Positions 43,448 through 52,700 of a stretch of DNA of 64,000 nucleotides are shown in pieces (positions within the stretch are counted from its first letter, which is position 1; each line of letters begins with the position of its first letter). Made by a program: the position numbers and the translations under genes. This stretch comes from Streptomyces sp. NBC_00273 (GTDB lineage: Bacteria > Actinomycetota > Actinomycetes > Streptomycetales > Streptomycetaceae), in contig NZ_CP108067.1 in NCBI RefSeq assembly GCF_036178145.1, positions 6,275,501 through 6,339,500 on the forward strand. The letters are read 5' to 3'. The notes beneath the pieces are model-generated. The model was not told where the DNA came from and did not search any database. It worked only from the letters and a program-made list of their open reading frames with translations.

Positions 43448-46315
43448 TCACACCCACGTCCGGGGACGGAAACGGTTTGCCCGCTCCACCAGTTCGATCC
43501 TCTCCTCGCCACGCCGCGCCAGCCGTGCGAGGACGCGGTACGAGCGCTCCAGTCCGAAGCGCAGGCCCCGCTCGTCCAGTTGACTGCCGAGCAGCGAGGT
43601 CCGGCCGGGGTCGGAACCCCGGCTACCCGACAGTACCCAGTCCAGGGCCGAGCCCAGAACCTCCGTCGCGAGCCGCTCTTGCCGTTCCGGGTCCAGTCCG
43701 AACCGCCGCAGGGCCTCCACCTGGTCCGCTGCGGCCGCCAGGTCGGCCAACAGCGGCTCCTGCGGGGACCGGTCGCGCAGACGTGCCCGTACGGCAGCCA
43801 CCCGCGCGGCGGTGTAGTGGATGGACGCTTCCGGTACGGATTCCAGTGTGCGCACGGCTGCGTCCCGGTCCCCGGCGGCCAGTTGGACGCGGGCCAGCCC
43901 GAAGGCCGCGCTCACGAATCCCGGGTCGGTGATCCACACGAGGCGGTAGTACTCGGCGGCGTTGTCCAGTTGGCCCAGCACCTCCGCGCACAGCCCGAGG
44001 GCCAGCTTCGGGGCGGGCTCGCCCGGGAAGGCGTCGTAGATCGCGTCGAAGGACAGGGCCGCTATCTCGTCGTCACCGGTGGCCAGCGAGGCGATGCCAC
44101 GGGCCCACACCACCCGCCAGTCGTCCGGATGCCGGGCCTCCAGCTCCGCCAGGGTGTGCCCGGCCTCGGGCAGTTCGCCCAGCTCCAGGCGGGCCCGCAG
44201 CTCCCGCAGCCGCAACTCGGCCGAGTCGGCCGGCGCCGCGCTCAGGGCGCCCAACAGGTCGCCCGGCGCGGAGGCCAGCAGACCCGTCAGGAAACCGGCG
44301 TTCGGGTCGGCCGCGTCCACCAGCGGTACGGGCAGGGCCAGCGCGGTGTCGCGCGCGTCGAGCGGCGTCGCTCTCGCCGAAGCCGGCTCCAAGGGCAGGA
44401 GTACGGGTGCGGGTGCGGCCCCGGTTCCCGCCCAAGCTCCGGCCCCCGCGCCCTGGACCGCAGCCGGCGGCGCGGGTCGCGGACCCGGCACCGGCGCACC
44501 GGTCACATGCGTGGCGGTGGTTCCGAGGCCGGCCACGCCCGCCCCAACCACGCCCGCCCCAACCGCGCCCGCCCCGGCCGACGGTGCCGGTCCGCCGGTC
44601 GCGGGTCCCCACGGACCCGCCGCGCCGCCGCCGGCCGCCCCGGGCACGGGCGTGCCACCGGGCGGGGTCCCACCGGCGGCCGTCGCCCCGGCCACGGCGG
44701 TGCCGCCCGGCGCGTGCGCTCCGGCCGCGGCCCGGCCGCGGCCGGCGAGCCCGAACAGCCGGCCACCGCGCCGGGAGGCGATCGGCCGGTAGCCCAGCCG
44801 GGAGACGGCGGTGTCGGCCGCGTCGGCGAACAGTTCGGTGTCCGGAACCCGCAGCTCCGGGCCGAAGAGGGTCGACAGCTGCGGCCGCGGCCGACCCGTC
44901 TGCAGGGCGACCACCTCCCGCAGCACGCCCGTCAGCTGGTCCGCCATCTCCTGCGCGGACGAGAACCGCCGCCCCGGGTCCGGATCGGTGGCCCGGACCA
45001 GCAGCCGGTAGAAGGACTCGTACCGCCGGAACACCTCGATGTGCTCCGGATCCGGCAGCGAATCCACGAACACATTGGTGTAGCCCTGGAAGTCGAAGGT
45101 CAGCACGGCCAGCGTCCGCGCCACCGTGTAGAGGTCGGAGGCGACCGAGGGGCCCAGCTCCGCGACCTCGGGGGCCTGGTAGCCCACCGTGCCGTAGATG
45201 GCCGACTCGGCGTCGTCCATCCGCCGTACCGCGCCCATGTCGATCAGCTTCAGCTGGTCCTGCTGCTGGATCGCGTTGTCGACCTTGAAGTCGCAGTACA
45301 GGAGGTTCCTGCTGTGCAGGTGGCCGAGCGCCTCCAGCGCCTCGATGCCGTAGGCGCACGCCTGCTCCACCGGCAGCGGGTCGCGCCGTCCGTCCGGCCG
45401 GCGCCGCTCGTTCGCGATCTCCTTCAGCGATTTGCCGCCGACGTACTCCATGACGATGTACCCGTCCAGCGAACCGGTCCGCTGGTCCAGGTGCTCCACG
45501 AAGTTGTAGATCCGCACGATGTTGGAGTGCTCGATCTCCGCGAGGAAGCGCCGCTCCGAGATCGCGGCCTCCATCGCGTCCTGGTCCCCGGTGTCCAGCA
45601 GGCCCTTGAGGACCACCCACCGGTCCGCGACCGCCCGGTCCACCGCCAGGTACACCCAGCCGAGGCCGCCGTGCGCGAGGCAGCCCAGCACCTCGTACTG
45701 GCCGCGCACCACATCACCGGAGCGCAGCTTGGGCACGAAGGAGTACGGGTGCCCGCACTTGGTGCAGAACCCTTCCGTCCGGCCCGGACGGTCGCCCCGG
45801 GAGCGGCCCACCGGGGCCCCGCAGTCCGAGCGCGAGCAGAACCGCTTGCGCTCCGGCACCTCCGGGTTCTCCAGGACCGCGGTCGAAGGATTCGGACGCG
45901 GCACCTCCGGCACGTTGACCAGCCCGGCGCCCAGCCGGCTGCGGCCCGAGGCCGCCGACCCCGAACTGCGCACCGACACCGAACGGGTGGACGTCGTCCC
46001 CGACACCGAGCGCGACAGCCGCCCGGACACCGAGCGGCGCGAGGAGGAGGACCGGGAGGAGCGCGCCGAGGCCGAGGACCGCGCCGAGCCGTGGGAGCCC
46101 TGCGAGCCCATCGAGCCGCGGGACCCGCCGGAGCCCAGGGAGCCCCGGGCCGCGCTCGTCATCCCCGTCGGCGGCGACACCAGCTCGTCCGCGCCCGCCG
46201 CGACCGAGCCGATCGGCGCCAGCCCGCACGTGTCGCAGTAGACCTCGCCGCCGCCCATGTCCTCGTAGGTCCCGGGGCAGCCGGGACGAACGCACGCGGT
46301 TCCGATCAGGCTCAT
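43448..46315 (-). CDS. pknG: PknG-like serine/threonine protein kinase
   Basis: A 955-residue soluble kinase. Cys pairs C8-C13 and C27-C30, then C160-C165 and C184-C187, form rubredoxin-like metal sites, separated by a Ser/Arg-rich segment (about 55-130). The kinase domain (about 205-470) has LAHGGLGWVYL, K237 in VVLKGLL, PknG-type LLYCDFKVDN (D342; no HRD Arg) and LIDMGAV in place of DFG. A Pro/Gly/Ala linker leads to a TPR-like helical C-terminus (about 690-955; DDWRVVWARGIASLATG, NAAEYYRLVWITDPGFVSAAFGLARV). ATG 46315 shares ATGA with the upstream gene and follows GGGGAGGAAG. In mycobacteria PknG controls glutamate/TCA flux through GarA. Confidence 0.93.
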   Translation of the reverse strand: MSLIGTACVRPGCPGTYEDMGGGEVYCDTCGLAPIGSVAAGADELVSPPTGMTSAARGSLGSGGSRGSMGSQGSHGSARSSASARSSRSSSSRRSVSGRLSRSVSGTTSTRSVSVRSSGSAASGRSRLGAGLVNVPEVPRPNPSTAVLENPEVPERKRFCSRSDCGAPVGRSRGDRPGRTEGFCTKCGHPYSFVPKLRSGDVVRGQYEVLGCLAHGGLGWVYLAVDRAVADRWVVLKGLLDTGDQDAMEAAISERRFLAEIEHSNIVRIYNFVEHLDQRTGSLDGYIVMEYVGGKSLKEIANERRRPDGRRDPLPVEQACAYGIEALEALGHLHSRNLLYCDFKVDNAIQQQDQLKLIDMGAVRRMDDAESAIYGTVGYQAPEVAELGPSVASDLYTVARTLAVLTFDFQGYTNVFVDSLPDPEHIEVFRRYESFYRLLVRATDPDPGRRFSSAQEMADQLTGVLREVVALQTGRPRPQLSTLFGPELRVPDTELFADAADTAVSRLGYRPIASRRGGRLFGLAGRGRAAAGAHAPGGTAVAGATAAGGTPPGGTPVPGAAGGGAAGPWGPATGGPAPSAGAGAVGAGVVGAGVAGLGTTATHVTGAPVPGPRPAPPAAVQGAGAGAWAGTGAAPAPVLLPLEPASARATPLDARDTALALPVPLVDAADPNAGFLTGLLASAPGDLLGALSAAPADSAELRLRELRARLELGELPEAGHTLAELEARHPDDWRVVWARGIASLATGDDEIAALSFDAIYDAFPGEPAPKLALGLCAEVLGQLDNAAEYYRLVWITDPGFVSAAFGLARVQLAAGDRDAAVRTLESVPEASIHYTAARVAAVRARLRDRSPQEPLLADLAAAADQVEALRRFGLDPERQERLATEVLGSALDWVLSGSRGSDPGRTSLLGSQLDERGLRFGLERSYRVLARLARRGEERIELVERANRFRPRTWV

Positions 46316-47706
46316 GCGTCTTCCTCCCCCGGCCCGTCGGGCCGCTGTTCCTGGTGTCGCGGTTGCTCGGGCCGGTCCTGGGGCGGGGCCAACGACTCCG
46401 CCGTCGCCTGCTGGTAGCGCAGGACGGCCTGCTCGGCGGCCAGCAGGTCGCAGGGCGCGCTCCACAACATCCGCCGGGCGGCGTCGTACCGCTCGATCAG
46501 CAGGGGGTCCTCCGCCATTCCGTGGCGGGCCACCTTCGCCTTGTACGCGTCGAGCCGCCCGCGCAGCTCGGCCCGTACGGCCAGGGGTGCCGTCACCGCG
46601 GTCAACGATTCACGGGCCCGCCGGAGTTCCTCCTCGGCGCGCTCCTCCAGCGATTCCAACAGGGGCGAGAGCCGGTGCCAGCGGGCCTGGCGCCGGTGCT
46701 CGGCCGCCGCCGCGAGCTGTTCCTGGAGGGCCGTGGGCGGGCCGCTCACCGCGGGCACCTCGGACGCGGCGATCTTCGCCAGTACCTCGCCGCGCGCGGT
46801 CCGCGCCTCCGCCAGGGTCCGGTCGGCCCGCGAGAGCACGTCCCGCAGGGCGATCAGCCGCTGCTCGGCGTCCTGCCGTACGTCCAGCACCGCCTCGATC
46901 TCGCGGCGTACGTCCTCCAGCGCGAGCGCGGCCCGGTCGTAGCGCCCGGTGTCCGGACGGCCGCCGCCGGGCGCCGAGCTGCCCGTCGCCGGCAGCCAGA
47001 AGGCCAGCGGGTCCGCGATCACCTGGGTGCGCAGCTCCGTCAGCTCGGCGGTGATGTCCTGCAGGTCGTCGCCGGAGGGGTGCTCGCCCGGCCGCACGCC
47101 CACCGAGTGGGCCAGCGAGCGGGTGCGGTGCAGCTCGGCGGCGAGCAGGTCGATCCGGGCGGGCAGCGCCGACCAGACGGCGTCGGCGGCGACCACCACG
47201 TCCAGCGAGCGCGCGTACAGGCCGTTCATCCGGGCCACCAGCTCGGCGAGCGAGAGCCGCTCCGCCAGCGCGGCGCCCTCGGTGGCGGCCCCGGCGATCA
47301 GCACTCCGGGCCCGCGCAGCCGCTCGGTCAGCTCGATCAGGTCCTCGCGGTTCGGCCAGCGGCGCCGCTCCCGTACCTCCCGGGCGGCGGTCAGGGCCCC
47401 GCTGTAGGCGTCGAAGTACGTCCACAGCCGGGTGATGTCCGCGTCGGCGGTCGTCCACCGCTCCTTGGTGGTCCCGCTCAGCGCGGCGCCCTCCAGCAGC
47501 CGGCGTCCGGCGTGGTCCTGGAGGGCGAGCAACGAGGTCTCGACCGCCTCGTGCTCGGCGCCCAACCGGGCCAGGGCGCGGTCGACGTCGTCCCGGTCCA
47601 TCACTGCAGACCCCGCCTCCACCGACTGTGCCTCCGCTTCCGCTGCCGCCTCCGTGTCCGTCCTCGTATCCTGCCCCGCGCCCGGTCCCGTGCCCGAAAC
47701 CGTCAC
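46312..47706 (-). CDS. Coiled-coil protein of unknown function in the PknG cluster
   Basis: A 464-residue alpha-helical soluble protein: MDRDDVDRALARLGAEHEAVETSLLALQDHAG, LEDVRREIEAVLDVRQDAEQRLIALRDVLSRADRTLAEARTARGEVLAKIAASE, and LEERAEEELRRARESLTAV indicate long coiled coils. There is no TM. GTG 47706 begins 5 nt after the glnH stop; ATG 47602 (MDRDDVD) is an alternative. It overlaps pknG by 4 nt, so stoichiometric production with the kinase is likely. It has no counterpart in the mycobacterial glnH-glnX-pknG set and could be the physical link between GlnX and PknG; that is inference. Confidence 0.8.
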   Translation of the reverse strand: MTVSGTGPGAGQDTRTDTEAAAEAEAQSVEAGSAVMDRDDVDRALARLGAEHEAVETSLLALQDHAGRRLLEGAALSGTTKERWTTADADITRLWTYFDAYSGALTAAREVRERRRWPNREDLIELTERLRGPGVLIAGAATEGAALAERLSLAELVARMNGLYARSLDVVVAADAVWSALPARIDLLAAELHRTRSLAHSVGVRPGEHPSGDDLQDITAELTELRTQVIADPLAFWLPATGSSAPGGGRPDTGRYDRAALALEDVRREIEAVLDVRQDAEQRLIALRDVLSRADRTLAEARTARGEVLAKIAASEVPAVSGPPTALQEQLAAAAEHRRQARWHRLSPLLESLEERAEEELRRARESLTAVTAPLAVRAELRGRLDAYKAKVARHGMAEDPLLIERYDAARRMLWSAPCDLLAAEQAVLRYQQATAESLAPPQDRPEQPRHQEQRPDGPGEEDA

Positions 47707-47711
47707 GGGGC

Positions 47712-48833
47712 TCAGCCGTCCCGGTACTTGGGTGCGGGGGGCGCCGTCACGCCGGGCAGCACGGGCTGCAGGTGCTTGAGGTACGCCTTCATCCACGGGC
47801 TGTCACCGCCGCCCGCGCGGTAGTTCTCCAGCACCCTGTTGACCCGGCGGACCAGGTCCGAGGCGTCCTTGTTCATCGCCACCCCGTAGAACTCACGGGT
47901 GAAGGGTGAACCCACCAGCTGTACCGACGGGTCCTGGGCGGCCTGACCGGCCGCGAGGGCGTTGTCCGTGATGATGCCGTCGACCTCGCCCAGCTGCAGC
48001 CGGACCAGGCAGTCCAGCTGGTTGGCGACGGTGACCGGCACCGAGCCGTACGACTGGGACTTCAGGGCCGCCTCCGCCGTGGAACCGGCCGCGAAACAGA
48101 TCCGCCGGTCCTTCAGCGAGGGGTCGTACCCGGTGATCGGCGAGCCCTTGGGCGCCAGCACCTGCTGCCCGGCCTCGAAGTAGGCCGTCGAGAAGGCGAC
48201 GTCCTCCAGCCGCTTGCAGTTGATGGTCATGGTCCGTACGACGATGTCGACGCGCCCCTCCTGGAGGGCGGGGATGCGCTGACTGGTGGGGATGGCCCGG
48301 TAGATGACCGCGTTCTCGTCGCCCAGGATGTCCTTGGCGATGGCCTTGACCAGGTCGATGTCGAAGCCGTCGAGGTGGCTGCCCTCGGCGGTCTGGTTGC
48401 GGTAGCCCCAGCGGAAGCTGTTCTGGTCCACGCCGGCGACGAGCTTGCCGGCCGCCTTGATCCGCGCGATGGTCGCCCCGTCCACGTCGGAGGGGCGCAG
48501 GCTGGCCTCGGGGTCCTGGCAGGTGTCGGCGAGGACCCAGGGCGCGGCCGGGGCCGCCGCCATCGTGGCGGGCCGGTGCACCGGCCGGCCGGTGTCGGGC
48601 GTCGCGTGGGCCAGCGGCAGCAGGGTGACGGCGGCGGTCGTCGCGCAGGCGACCGCCATCGCGCTCACCCCGCCCCAGCCGCGCAGCCGGCCCGCCGCGC
48701 GGCGGAGGCCGGACGCCGCGCCGGCGGTCGCCGCCCGCCTAGCCCGGCCCGTCCGGCTCTCCGGAGCCTCGTGGTTCCCGTGGTTCCCGTGGTTCTCGTG
48801 ACCTTCGGCGGCCCGCTCCGGTCGTATCCGCAT
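47712..48833 (-). CDS. glnH: Amino-acid-binding periplasmic-type protein, GlnH-like
   Basis: A 373-residue exported solute-binding protein of the polar amino acid family: GKLVAGVDQNSFRWGYRN, DGFDIDLVKAIAKDIL, EGRVDIVVRTMTINCKRLEDVAFSTAYFEAGQQVL and LGEVDGIITDNALAAGQAA follow the glutamate/glutamine-binding template, with the ligand Arg in VVRTMTI. The unusual cytosolic N-terminus contains HENHGNHGNHE before a hydrophobic segment (about 57-80) that may act as signal anchor. In mycobacteria GlnH senses Asp/Glu with GlnX and PknG, and no ABC permease is encoded here. ATG 48833 follows AGGTGAG; GTG 48842 overlapping the glnX stop is possible. Confidence 0.85.
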   Translation of the reverse strand: MRIRPERAAEGHENHGNHGNHEAPESRTGRARRAATAGAASGLRRAAGRLRGWGGVSAMAVACATTAAVTLLPLAHATPDTGRPVHRPATMAAAPAAPWVLADTCQDPEASLRPSDVDGATIARIKAAGKLVAGVDQNSFRWGYRNQTAEGSHLDGFDIDLVKAIAKDILGDENAVIYRAIPTSQRIPALQEGRVDIVVRTMTINCKRLEDVAFSTAYFEAGQQVLAPKGSPITGYDPSLKDRRICFAAGSTAEAALKSQSYGSVPVTVANQLDCLVRLQLGEVDGIITDNALAAGQAAQDPSVQLVGSPFTREFYGVAMNKDASDLVRRVNRVLENYRAGGGDSPWMKAYLKHLQPVLPGVTAPPAPKYRDG

Positions 48834-48838
48834 CGCGC

Positions 48839-50245
48839 TCACCTGTACTCCGAAAGCCGGCGTCCGATGCCGAGCAGGGCTGCTGCCGCACCGATGACCA
48901 CCAGGGCCGCGGCGCCCGTCACCAGTCCGCCCAGCGCGCCGATCCCGTCCTGGGCGGCCCGGGTGAACTCCTGCTGTTCGTGGGCGACGGCCTGTTCCAG
49001 GGAGGCGTCCACCGTGTCGAAGGCGGCGCCGCTGCTCTCCTTGTGCTTCTCGTCCCCGACGACCTGGGGCAGAGCGGCCTCGTAGTCCCCCTTCAAGTCC
49101 GCCTCCCGGGCCGCCGTGTGCCGCTGCTTCCACTGCTTCACGCCGTCCTCGGCCCGGCTGACGGGGTCCCGGCCGGCCGCGTCGTCGGCGAGCCGCAGCG
49201 CGGTCGCCAGCCCGGCGTCCAACTGCTTCATGTTGTTCGTGAAGTCCACGTCGTACTTGTCGGACTTCTTGTCCTCGGCCAGTACGGCGCCCCGCGCGAT
49301 CAGGGTCAGGTTCTCGCCGGCCCGCGCCTGCAGGGAGGCGATCCGCGCGTCGTTGAGCACCTTCATCGATTCCTGCCCGTCCGCCCGGGCCTCGCTCAAC
49401 GAGGACCGTGCCACCGTGTGCCCCACGGCGAGCCACAGCAGGACCACCACCGACGCGGCCGTCGCGGCCACCAGTCCGTGGTTGAGCACCCGGTTCGTGT
49501 GCAGGTAGTTGCGCCGCTGCGCCCAGACCAGGGCGGCGACCGCGAGCAGGCCCAGACCGATCGAGGCCAGTGGCCAGGACCGGGCGTCGTCGTGGTCCGT
49601 GTAGAGCCGCTTCGTCTCCGACTCGTACAGCCGCTGGGCGGCCGGCAGCAGCTGGGTGGTCATCTGCTCGTTGGCGTAACGGAGGTAGGCGCCGCCCAGC
49701 GGCAGGCCCTGCCGGTTGGTGGCCCGGGCCTGCTCGATCAGGCCGGTGTAGCGCGGGAGCTGCTCGCTCAGCACGGTGATCTGCCGGCGGGAGTCCTCGT
49801 TGCCGCCGGTGTTGGCGGCGGCGCTCACCAGCAGCTTGGAGGCGTTGGCGATGTCCTTCTCGTACCGCTGACGGACCTCGCGCGGCTCCTGGGCCCCCAG
49901 CAGGAACCCGCTGGAGGAGGTCGTGTCGGCGTCCGCCAGGGAGCGGTAGATGCTCGCCGCGTCCGCGCTCAGCGGCTGGCTGCGGCCCACCACGTCGTCG
50001 GCGGCCGCGGCCCGGTCGGAGATCTCCCAGACGCTCACGGTGCCGAACAGCATGATCAGGGCGGCCAGTACCGCGCCGATGATCCGCAGCCGGCCCGGCT
50101 CGGTGGTCGCCGCCTCGCGCAGCCGCTCCACGCCCTCGGCCCAAGCGGTCCGCCCGGGCGGACCGTCGGGCGGTGGTGCCGTCGGCCCGGCCGACGGCAC
50201 GGAAGCACCGCCCCCGGGCGCGGGCGCGCGTGATGTGATCGCCAC
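48839..50245 (-). CDS. glnX: Four-TM sensor membrane protein, GlnX-like
   Basis: A 468-residue membrane protein with TMs at about 55-75, 224-242, 256-275 and 438-460. Two extracellular helical loops (about 76-222 and 276-435) resemble the four-helix sensor bundles of chemoreceptors. It has no HAMP, kinase or methyl-accepting domain. Position before glnH and pknG matches the mycobacterial order, where GlnX relays the GlnH signal across the membrane to PknG. GTG 50245 follows GGGGGAGG. The 207-bp upstream gap presumably carries the promoter of the whole cluster. Confidence 0.87.
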   Translation of the reverse strand: MAITSRAPAPGGGASVPSAGPTAPPPDGPPGRTAWAEGVERLREAATTEPGRLRIIGAVLAALIMLFGTVSVWEISDRAAAADDVVGRSQPLSADAASIYRSLADADTTSSSGFLLGAQEPREVRQRYEKDIANASKLLVSAAANTGGNEDSRRQITVLSEQLPRYTGLIEQARATNRQGLPLGGAYLRYANEQMTTQLLPAAQRLYESETKRLYTDHDDARSWPLASIGLGLLAVAALVWAQRRNYLHTNRVLNHGLVAATAASVVVLLWLAVGHTVARSSLSEARADGQESMKVLNDARIASLQARAGENLTLIARGAVLAEDKKSDKYDVDFTNNMKQLDAGLATALRLADDAAGRDPVSRAEDGVKQWKQRHTAAREADLKGDYEAALPQVVGDEKHKESSGAAFDTVDASLEQAVAHEQQEFTRAAQDGIGALGGLVTGAAALVVIGAAAALLGIGRRLSEYR

Positions 50246-50452
50246 CGTGACCTCCCCCTCGGTCCTGTCGTCCTCCAGCCGACGCTGGGAGGTACCCCCT
50301 GCGCAGCAGTATGGCCGTAGTGCCGGTCGACCACAGCACCCGGTGCTGGATCCAGGGCGATCCGTCCCCGAGGGCCCCCTTCGTCGCCCCTTCACCGTCA
50401 ATACGTCCGTATGGGCGCCACGGTTCCAGACCGGACGATTTCCGGGGCGGGT

Positions 50453-51442
50453 TCACCCGAAATGGGCACGGAGTTTTTCGTATGCCCCGGGCGGGGCGCC
50501 GAGTGCGTCCAGGCCCAGCAGCCCGGCACCGAGCACCGGCGGTGCCGTGATCACGCGGATCCGGGCGCGCGGGGCCCGTTCGGCGAGGCCCGCCGCGATC
50601 CGGTCGTTGAGCTGCGGGTGCCCGGCGGCCAGCACACTGCCGCCCAGCACCACCGGCACCTCCTGCTCCAGCAGACCCAGGCGACCCAGCGCCACCGATG
50701 CCATGGCCACCACCTCGTCCGCCTGCCGGTGCACCAGCGACAGCGCCACCGGGTCCCCGGCGGCCGCCACCGCGAACAGCACCGGCGTCAGCTCGTGCCG
50801 CCGCGCGTGCTCCACCCGGCCCAGGTGCATGGCCTCGATCAGCGAGGCCATCGACGCGTGGCCGAGGTGCGCGGGCAGCGCCCGGGCCAGCTCCGTCGGC
50901 CCGCCCCGCCCGTCCTCGGCCCGGGCCGCGAACCACAGGGCCTCCTCGGCCAGTCCGCCCCCGCCGCCCCAGTCGCCGGAGATCCGCCCGACCGCGGGGA
51001 AGCGGGCGGTCCGCCCGTCCGGGGTCATCCCGACGCAGTTGATGCCCGCCCCGCACACCACAGCGACCCCGCACGGGTCGGCGCCCGTCGGCAGCCCGGA
51101 GCGCAGCAGCGCGAAGGTGTCGTTGTGCACCGCCGTCGCACGGCCCCAACCGCGGCGCTCGATCTCCCGCGCCAGCTGCTGCTCCTCCACCGCGAAGTCG
51201 GCGTTGGCCAGGCACGCCGACACCCGCTCGGCCCACGGCCCGGCCGCGGGGCCGGCGCGCAGCCCGGCGTCGGCCATCGCCCCGGCCAGCACGTCGACGG
51301 CCGCGGCCACGCCCGTGCGCGGCGGCTGGAAGCCCCCGGCCTGGCCGGAGCACAGCACCGAGCCGTCCGGGGCGAGGAGCGCCACGTCCGTCTTGCTGTT
51401 GCCCGCGTCGATCGCCAGCACCGAGGGGAGGGTCACGCCCAT
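50453..51442 (-). CDS. csnK: BadF/BadG-type sugar (GlcN/GlcNAc) kinase
   Basis: A 329-residue ASKHA kinase. Phosphate-1 loop VLAIDAGNSKTDVALL, GVAVVCGAGINCVG, adenosine-binding VPVVLGGSVLAAGHP and the DWGGGGGLAEEALWF loop match N-acetylglucosamine kinase-like proteins. It is the last gene of the ROK/ABC/GH4 operon, where CsnK in S. coelicolor follows CsnH (family knowledge). It probably phosphorylates the imported amino sugar. ATG 51442 follows AAGGAG and overlaps the GH4 gene by 10 nt. Confidence 0.83.
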   Translation of the reverse strand: MGVTLPSVLAIDAGNSKTDVALLAPDGSVLCSGQAGGFQPPRTGVAAAVDVLAGAMADAGLRAGPAAGPWAERVSACLANADFAVEEQQLAREIERRGWGRATAVHNDTFALLRSGLPTGADPCGVAVVCGAGINCVGMTPDGRTARFPAVGRISGDWGGGGGLAEEALWFAARAEDGRGGPTELARALPAHLGHASMASLIEAMHLGRVEHARRHELTPVLFAVAAAGDPVALSLVHRQADEVVAMASVALGRLGLLEQEVPVVLGGSVLAAGHPQLNDRIAAGLAERAPRARIRVITAPPVLGAGLLGLDALGAPPGAYEKLRAHFG

Positions 51443-52698
51443 GGCAGGTGCTCCTTGTTGTGCGCGAGGAGCCGGTCGGTCAGCCCTTCGGCCAGGTCGA
51501 ACTGTCCGATGAGCGGGTGCGCCAGCAGTGCCTTGAAGACCCGATCGCGCCCGCCGCGCAGGGCCGCGTCCAGCGCGAGGTCCTCGTACGCGCTCACGTG
51601 CGAGATCAGCCCGGAGAACAGCGGGTCCAGCCGGGGCACCGCCAGCGCAGCGGCGCCGGATCCGTCGACGCGGGCCTGCACCTCGATCACCGCGTCGTCC
51701 GGCAGGAACGGCAGCGTGCCGTTGTTGTACGTGTTGACCACCTGCACGGCCGGCCCGCCGTCGCCCAGCAGGGATGCGGCCAGGTCCACGGCGGCCTCGG
51801 AGTAGAAGGCGCCGCCGCGTTTCGCCAGCAGCGCCGGCTTCTCGTCGAGCGCGGGATCCCCGTACAGGGCGAGCAGTTCGCGTTCCATCGCGGCGACCTC
51901 GGCGGCCCGCGAGGGCTTGGTCCCGAGCTCCCGGACGACCTCGTCGTGGGCGTAGAAGTAGCGCAGGTAGTACGAGGGCACGACGCCGAGCCGGTCCAGC
52001 ACCGTCCGCGGCAGCCCCAGGTCCCCGGCGACGGCCTCGCCGTGCGTGGCGAGCAGGGTCGCCAGCAGGTCCTCGCCGTCCGGGCCGCCGCGGCGCACGC
52101 CGAGCTCCCAGGTGAGGTGGTTGAGGCCCACGTGGTCCAGGTGGATGTCGGCCGGCGCCAGGTCCAGCAGCGCCGCGAACTTCCGCTGGAGGCCGATGGC
52201 GACGTTGCAGAGCCCGACTGCCTTGTGCCCGGCCTGCAAGAGAGCCCGGGTGACGATCCCGACCGGGTTGGTGAAGTCGATGATCCATGCGTCCGGGTTG
52301 GTCCGCCGGACCCGCTCGGCGATGTCGAGGACCACCGGGACCGTGCGCAGTGCCTTGGCGAGCCCGCCCGCGCCCGTGGTCTCCTGGCCGACGCAGCCGC
52401 ACTCCAGCGGCCAGGTCTCGTCCTGGAGCCGGGCGGCCTGCCCGCCGATGCGCAGCTGGAGCAGGACCGCGTCGGCCCCGGCGATGCCCGCGTCGAGGTC
52501 GGAAGTGGTGGTGATGCGTCCGGGGTGGCCCTGCCGGGCGAAGATCCGCCGGGCCAGGCCGCCGATCAGCTCCAGTCGATCGGCGGCCGGGTCGATCAGC
52601 ACGAGCTCGCTGACGGGCAGGGTGTCGCGCAGCCGCGCGAAGCCGTCGACCAGTTCGGGGGTGTAGGTGGAACCGCCGCCCACCACTGCGAGTTTCAT
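51433..52698 (-). CDS. csnH: GH4 6-phospho-beta-glucosidase-like hydrolase
   Basis: A 421-residue NAD- and metal-dependent GH4 enzyme. VVGGGSTYTPELVDGF is the NAD-binding loop. DAVLLQLRIGGQAARLQDE, IIDFTNPVGIVTRAL, LCNVAIGLQRKF (metal Cys) and HVGLNHLTWELG (metal His) are GH4 signatures. It cleaves phosphorylated disaccharides by an elimination mechanism; in this operon glucosamine dimers or oligomers are the probable substrate. ATG 52698 lies 2 nt after the permease stop. Confidence 0.87.
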   Translation of the reverse strand: MKLAVVGGGSTYTPELVDGFARLRDTLPVSELVLIDPAADRLELIGGLARRIFARQGHPGRITTTSDLDAGIAGADAVLLQLRIGGQAARLQDETWPLECGCVGQETTGAGGLAKALRTVPVVLDIAERVRRTNPDAWIIDFTNPVGIVTRALLQAGHKAVGLCNVAIGLQRKFAALLDLAPADIHLDHVGLNHLTWELGVRRGGPDGEDLLATLLATHGEAVAGDLGLPRTVLDRLGVVPSYYLRYFYAHDEVVRELGTKPSRAAEVAAMERELLALYGDPALDEKPALLAKRGGAFYSEAAVDLAASLLGDGGPAVQVVNTYNNGTLPFLPDDAVIEVQARVDGSGAAALAVPRLDPLFSGLISHVSAYEDLALDAALRGGRDRVFKALLAHPLIGQFDLAEGLTDRLLAHNKEHLPWA

Positions 52699-52700
52699 CG

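Noticed and set aside
41990..46417. Long plus-strand frame (about 1475 codons) opposite the PknG cluster
   Set aside because: Shadow of PP2C and pknG; low-complexity Gly/Arg/Val translation without motifs.
48843..51353. Upstream in-frame extension of glnH
   Set aside because: It would run through glnX and csnK on the same strand in another frame; the real starts at 48833/48842 have ribosome sites and couple to the glnX stop.
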